From Xylaria sp. FL1777 (Eukaryota > Ascomycota > Sordariomycetes > Xylariales > Xylariaceae): 64,000 bases of DNA. How positions within the stretch are numbered: the stretch's first letter is position 1; each line of letters begins with the position of its first letter. The translations under genes and the position numbers were made by a program. The stretch is taken from contig MU400602.1 in the NCBI GenBank assembly GCA_022578965.1, positions 1-64,000 on the forward strand, given 5' to 3'. The notes under the pieces are model-generated. The model did not search any database. It worked only from the letters and a program-made list of their open reading frames with translations, and had not been told where the DNA came from. Shown here in pieces: positions 60,988 through 64,000 of the stretch.

Positions 60988-63900
60988 GTTAGCTTTTTAA
61001 GCTTTTTTTTTCTTTTTAGCACTACTAGCGTAAAATTAGCATAAAGCTAAAGTTTAATTAAAAATATTACTTTTTTTAAAGGCAGCATAAATATAATAAT
61101 TAGTAATTTTTGTTTTTTTAGGTTATTTTTAAATAACAAATATATAGTATTATATTAGTTTAAAATCTTAAAAAGTATTTTATTAAACTTTAGCTTATTT
61201 TTTAATATTTAAAGATTTAAAGCAATATAAATAAAAAACAACATTACTTAATTATTTTATTAGTTTTAATTACAAAAAACTTTTATTATTTTATAGCATT
61301 GCTTATTTAAAAAAGCAGCTATAAAACTAAATTAAAGCATATAAGTATACATAATAAAACTGTTATATTTTATTTTTTTATTTATTTATGCTACTAAATA
61401 GTTTAATAAAAAACTAGTTTTATAAGTGCTACTTAGTAATTTATGCTTACTAAGCTAACTAGCTAATTATAATATTAGCTAAAAACTTTTTTATGCTTTT
61501 TTAACTGCTAGCTATTAAGATTTTATATTATTTTTTAAAAAGTTTATGCTTTTATAAAAAAAAGCATTTTTTATGTTTATTTAAGTTAAAATTTCTTGCA
61601 ATAAAGTTTTTAATTAAGCTTTATATTTTAATTTGTTGCTTTTTTTTTTTAAAATAAGTTATAACATATTTAATTTAATTTGCTAATTTAAACTTTTGCT
61701 AAGGTTATTTAAAAGTAGTAATATTGTTTTTAATATTAGTTTAAGCATTTTTGCTGCTTTAAAATATAATTTAACTTTTGTTTAAGCAATTGTTTAAATA
61801 AAAACACTAAAATACTTTAAAACTCTTAGTATAAAGTTCTTAAAAGTAATATTTGTTTTTTTGTTTAAAAAGTTCTTAGATTTTTTAGCTTATATTTTTT
61901 TAAATTTTAAGCTTTTTTTTATAAGTTTTGCTTTTTAAATTTCTTAAAGCTTTTAATAATTAAAACTTTTTAGTTTTAATAAAGTACTTTATTTATAAAA
62001 ATTGTTATTTATTTATATATTTTTAGTATTAAGCTAAATAAAAGACTTATTATTATTTAAATAAATTTTTTTGATTGTTTAATTTATAAAAGGCTTTTTT
62101 TTTTGTTTTTTGGTTTTTTTTTTATTTTTTATTTAGTAAAAAGCAGCTTTTCTAGTTAAAAGCTTATAATAATTAGCTTAAAACACATTTATGCTAATTT
62201 TTTTGCTTAATATATAGCTTTATAAAACTTTAGTGCTATTTACATTATAAAAAGTGCTTTATATAAAGTTTTAATTAGTTATAATAAAGCTATTATTTAG
62301 CTTATTATTTATTAAGTTATTTTTTTTAATATTGTAAGCTTTTATTAGTTTTATTTTATAAAGCATACTAATTTAATTATTAGTTTTTTTATTTAAAAAT
62401 TAGTTCGGCTACTTATTATTTAGCTAATAAAGTTTTTTTTTCTTTTAACCTTTTTGTTTGCTTTTTATTTTAGTATTTAAATCTTTATTATTTAAAATAA
62501 GGTTTTTTTTTTATAATTAATAATAAGCTTTTTACTTAAGTAGTTTATTATTGCTTAAAACAAAGTTATATATTTATTTTATTATAGCATTAAAAATTCT
62601 TTTTTTATTTTTGCTAATTTTTATAACTTTAAAAAAAACCTTTATATATTTAAGGCTTACAAAAGATTTTAGCTTTTTTAAGCACTATTTAAAGTTTTAA
62701 TATATAATGTTTTCTTTTTTTAATTTATAAATAAAACTGCACTTATAAACGTAATAATTATTTATGCTACATTTTTAACAAATAGTTTTTTTTGCTAAAT
62801 AAAAATTATTTAATTTTATTTGTTATAAGAAATTAAACAATTGTTTGCTTTGTTTTTGTTTTTTAAAGTTATATTTACTTTTTTATAAATATTTAAAAGT
62901 TATAGCATTAATACTAAACATTTGTTTTTTTAATAAATTTATGTTAATTTTATAATATTATAGTGCTTATAGTTTTTAATTAATTAGCTAAACATACTAA
63001 TTTTGCAGTTTTTTTAGCATTTTTTTTAGTTTTTCTTTTATAATTACTGCATTTTTCTGTTTTAATTTTAACTGTTATATTTGCTTAGTAATATTATTTA
63101 TGTTTTAGTTATAAGCAAAGTATTAAGCTAATTTTATTTGTTGTTTTTTAATAATAATTGTTTTAGCAGCTAATATAATTATATTAATAGCTAGCTTAGC
63201 AGTATTAATAGCAGTATATAAAAGCTTATTAAAATTATAATTATATAAATAATTAATTTTTTTTTATGCTTTGCGTGCTTTTTTTGTTTTTCTAAAGTAA
63301 AAATTTAGTTTAGACTTTTTATTAATTTAATTGTTTAGTGTTTTATAAAAGTTCTTATAAAATATTTTGTTTAAGTTATTATATAACTTTTTAAAAAACT
63401 TTATTATTTTATTAATAGTATTTTAATTTAGCTTTTTAAGCAAACTTTAGGTAAGTTAAAAATTAAAATAGTAATTTTTTTAGGCTTTAATATTTTTAGT
63501 ATATATTTAATGCTAAAAGAAGTAAGTTTTAAAATTAATAAAATATATAGTTTTTAAGCAAGCTTTAAAATTTTACAATATAATAATAGCAAACTTATTT
63601 TGCTTAAAGTTTTAAAGCTTGAACTTTTGCTTAAGTAATTTATAAGCTTTAGTTTATAATAAATAATTTTTTAGTATTATTTTTACTATTTTTTTTGTTT
63701 AAAAAATATTGCAATAAATAAAAACCTGTTTAATTTTGTTAATATTTTTAAAACGCTTTACGTAAAAAAAAGCATTTAAATTGTTTAGCTATTTGCTTAT
63801 TTTTAACTTATTAAATAGCAAATACTAGTTTAACTTTAAGTTAAAAAGCATAAATAATAGCTTAATTTTAGTATTATGCTTATTATTAAAATAGCTTAAG

Positions 63901-64000
63901 CTAAATAAAGTTGCTTTAATATTTTTTAAAAACAATAAGCTAGTTATTTTTATTTTTTTTATTTATAAGTAGTTTTAATGTTTTTTATATATTAAAGTAA
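60988..64000 (-). other. T-rich sequence right of element E, probably upstream part of element H
   Basis: Continues the sequence broken by E at 53238. The + strand is T-rich like the other - strand elements, and it lies upstream of the H reverse transcriptase, so gag of H is the likely content. No LTR or protein motif was read. The element runs off the window. Confidence 0.4.

Noticed and set aside
1..64000. Origin from a very AT-rich genome such as a malaria parasite, an organelle or a bacterial symbiont
   Set aside because: The paired LTRs, chromodomain Gypsy elements and transition-only divergence among copies fit RIP-affected fungal repeats. No organelle or bacterial gene was seen.

Overview
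The window is a block of gene-dead, extremely A+T-rich DNA built almost entirely of long terminal repeat (LTR) retrotransposons of the Ty3/Gypsy class, all broken by dense C-to-T and G-to-A changes. No intact gene, tRNA, rRNA or CRISPR array was found. Duplicated elements peppered with transitions only, plus chromodomain-carrying Gypsy elements (chromoviruses), point to a filamentous ascomycete (Pezizomycotina) with repeat-induced point mutation (RIP). The locus would be an AT isochore, pericentromere or subtelomere. The species was not recognised.

Layout. Bases 1-25430 are a four-level nest. Element F (family III, + strand; 1-107 and 23506-25430) was split by element A (family I, + strand; 108-23500). 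A was split inside its reverse-transcriptase region by element C (family II, - strand; 5742-20410). C was split by element D (family III, + strand; 8525-16222). Each of A, C and D has paired LTRs and a 5-bp target-site duplication. F stops at 25430, just before its reverse transcriptase. At 25431-27300 lies the relic of a RecQ-type DNA helicase on the + strand, recognisable from its Q motif, Walker A, DExH and TATL-type motifs. Bases 27301-34415 are mostly unassigned AT-rich sequence. They hold one striking exception, a 438-bp un-mutated palindromic mini-transposon at 30108-30545, plus several tandem repeats. Bases 34421-43125 are element B, a complete family I copy on the - strand. Bases 43131-53238 and 60988-64000 flank element E (family III, + strand; 53244-60982). 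They contain a fourth Gypsy type, H, on the - strand, of which the end of reverse transcriptase, RNase H and the integrase leader can be read at about 49800-51120.

How it fits together. Families I, II and III all end their integrase with a chromodomain, which in related elements reads heterochromatin marks. This fits the pattern of elements landing inside older dead elements. The relative order of events can be read directly: F, then A, then C, then D; and H, then E. The mini-transposon arrived after mutation of the locus, or escaped it by being short. In the B LTR pair the changes fall both at CpA/TpG, the classical RIP site, and nearly as often at CpT/ApG. All four single-base mismatches between target-site duplications are at CpT/ApG. 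Coordinates of protein domains inside these dead elements are approximate, because stop codons and frameshifts prevent exact limits. LTR and duplication limits are exact to a few bases.
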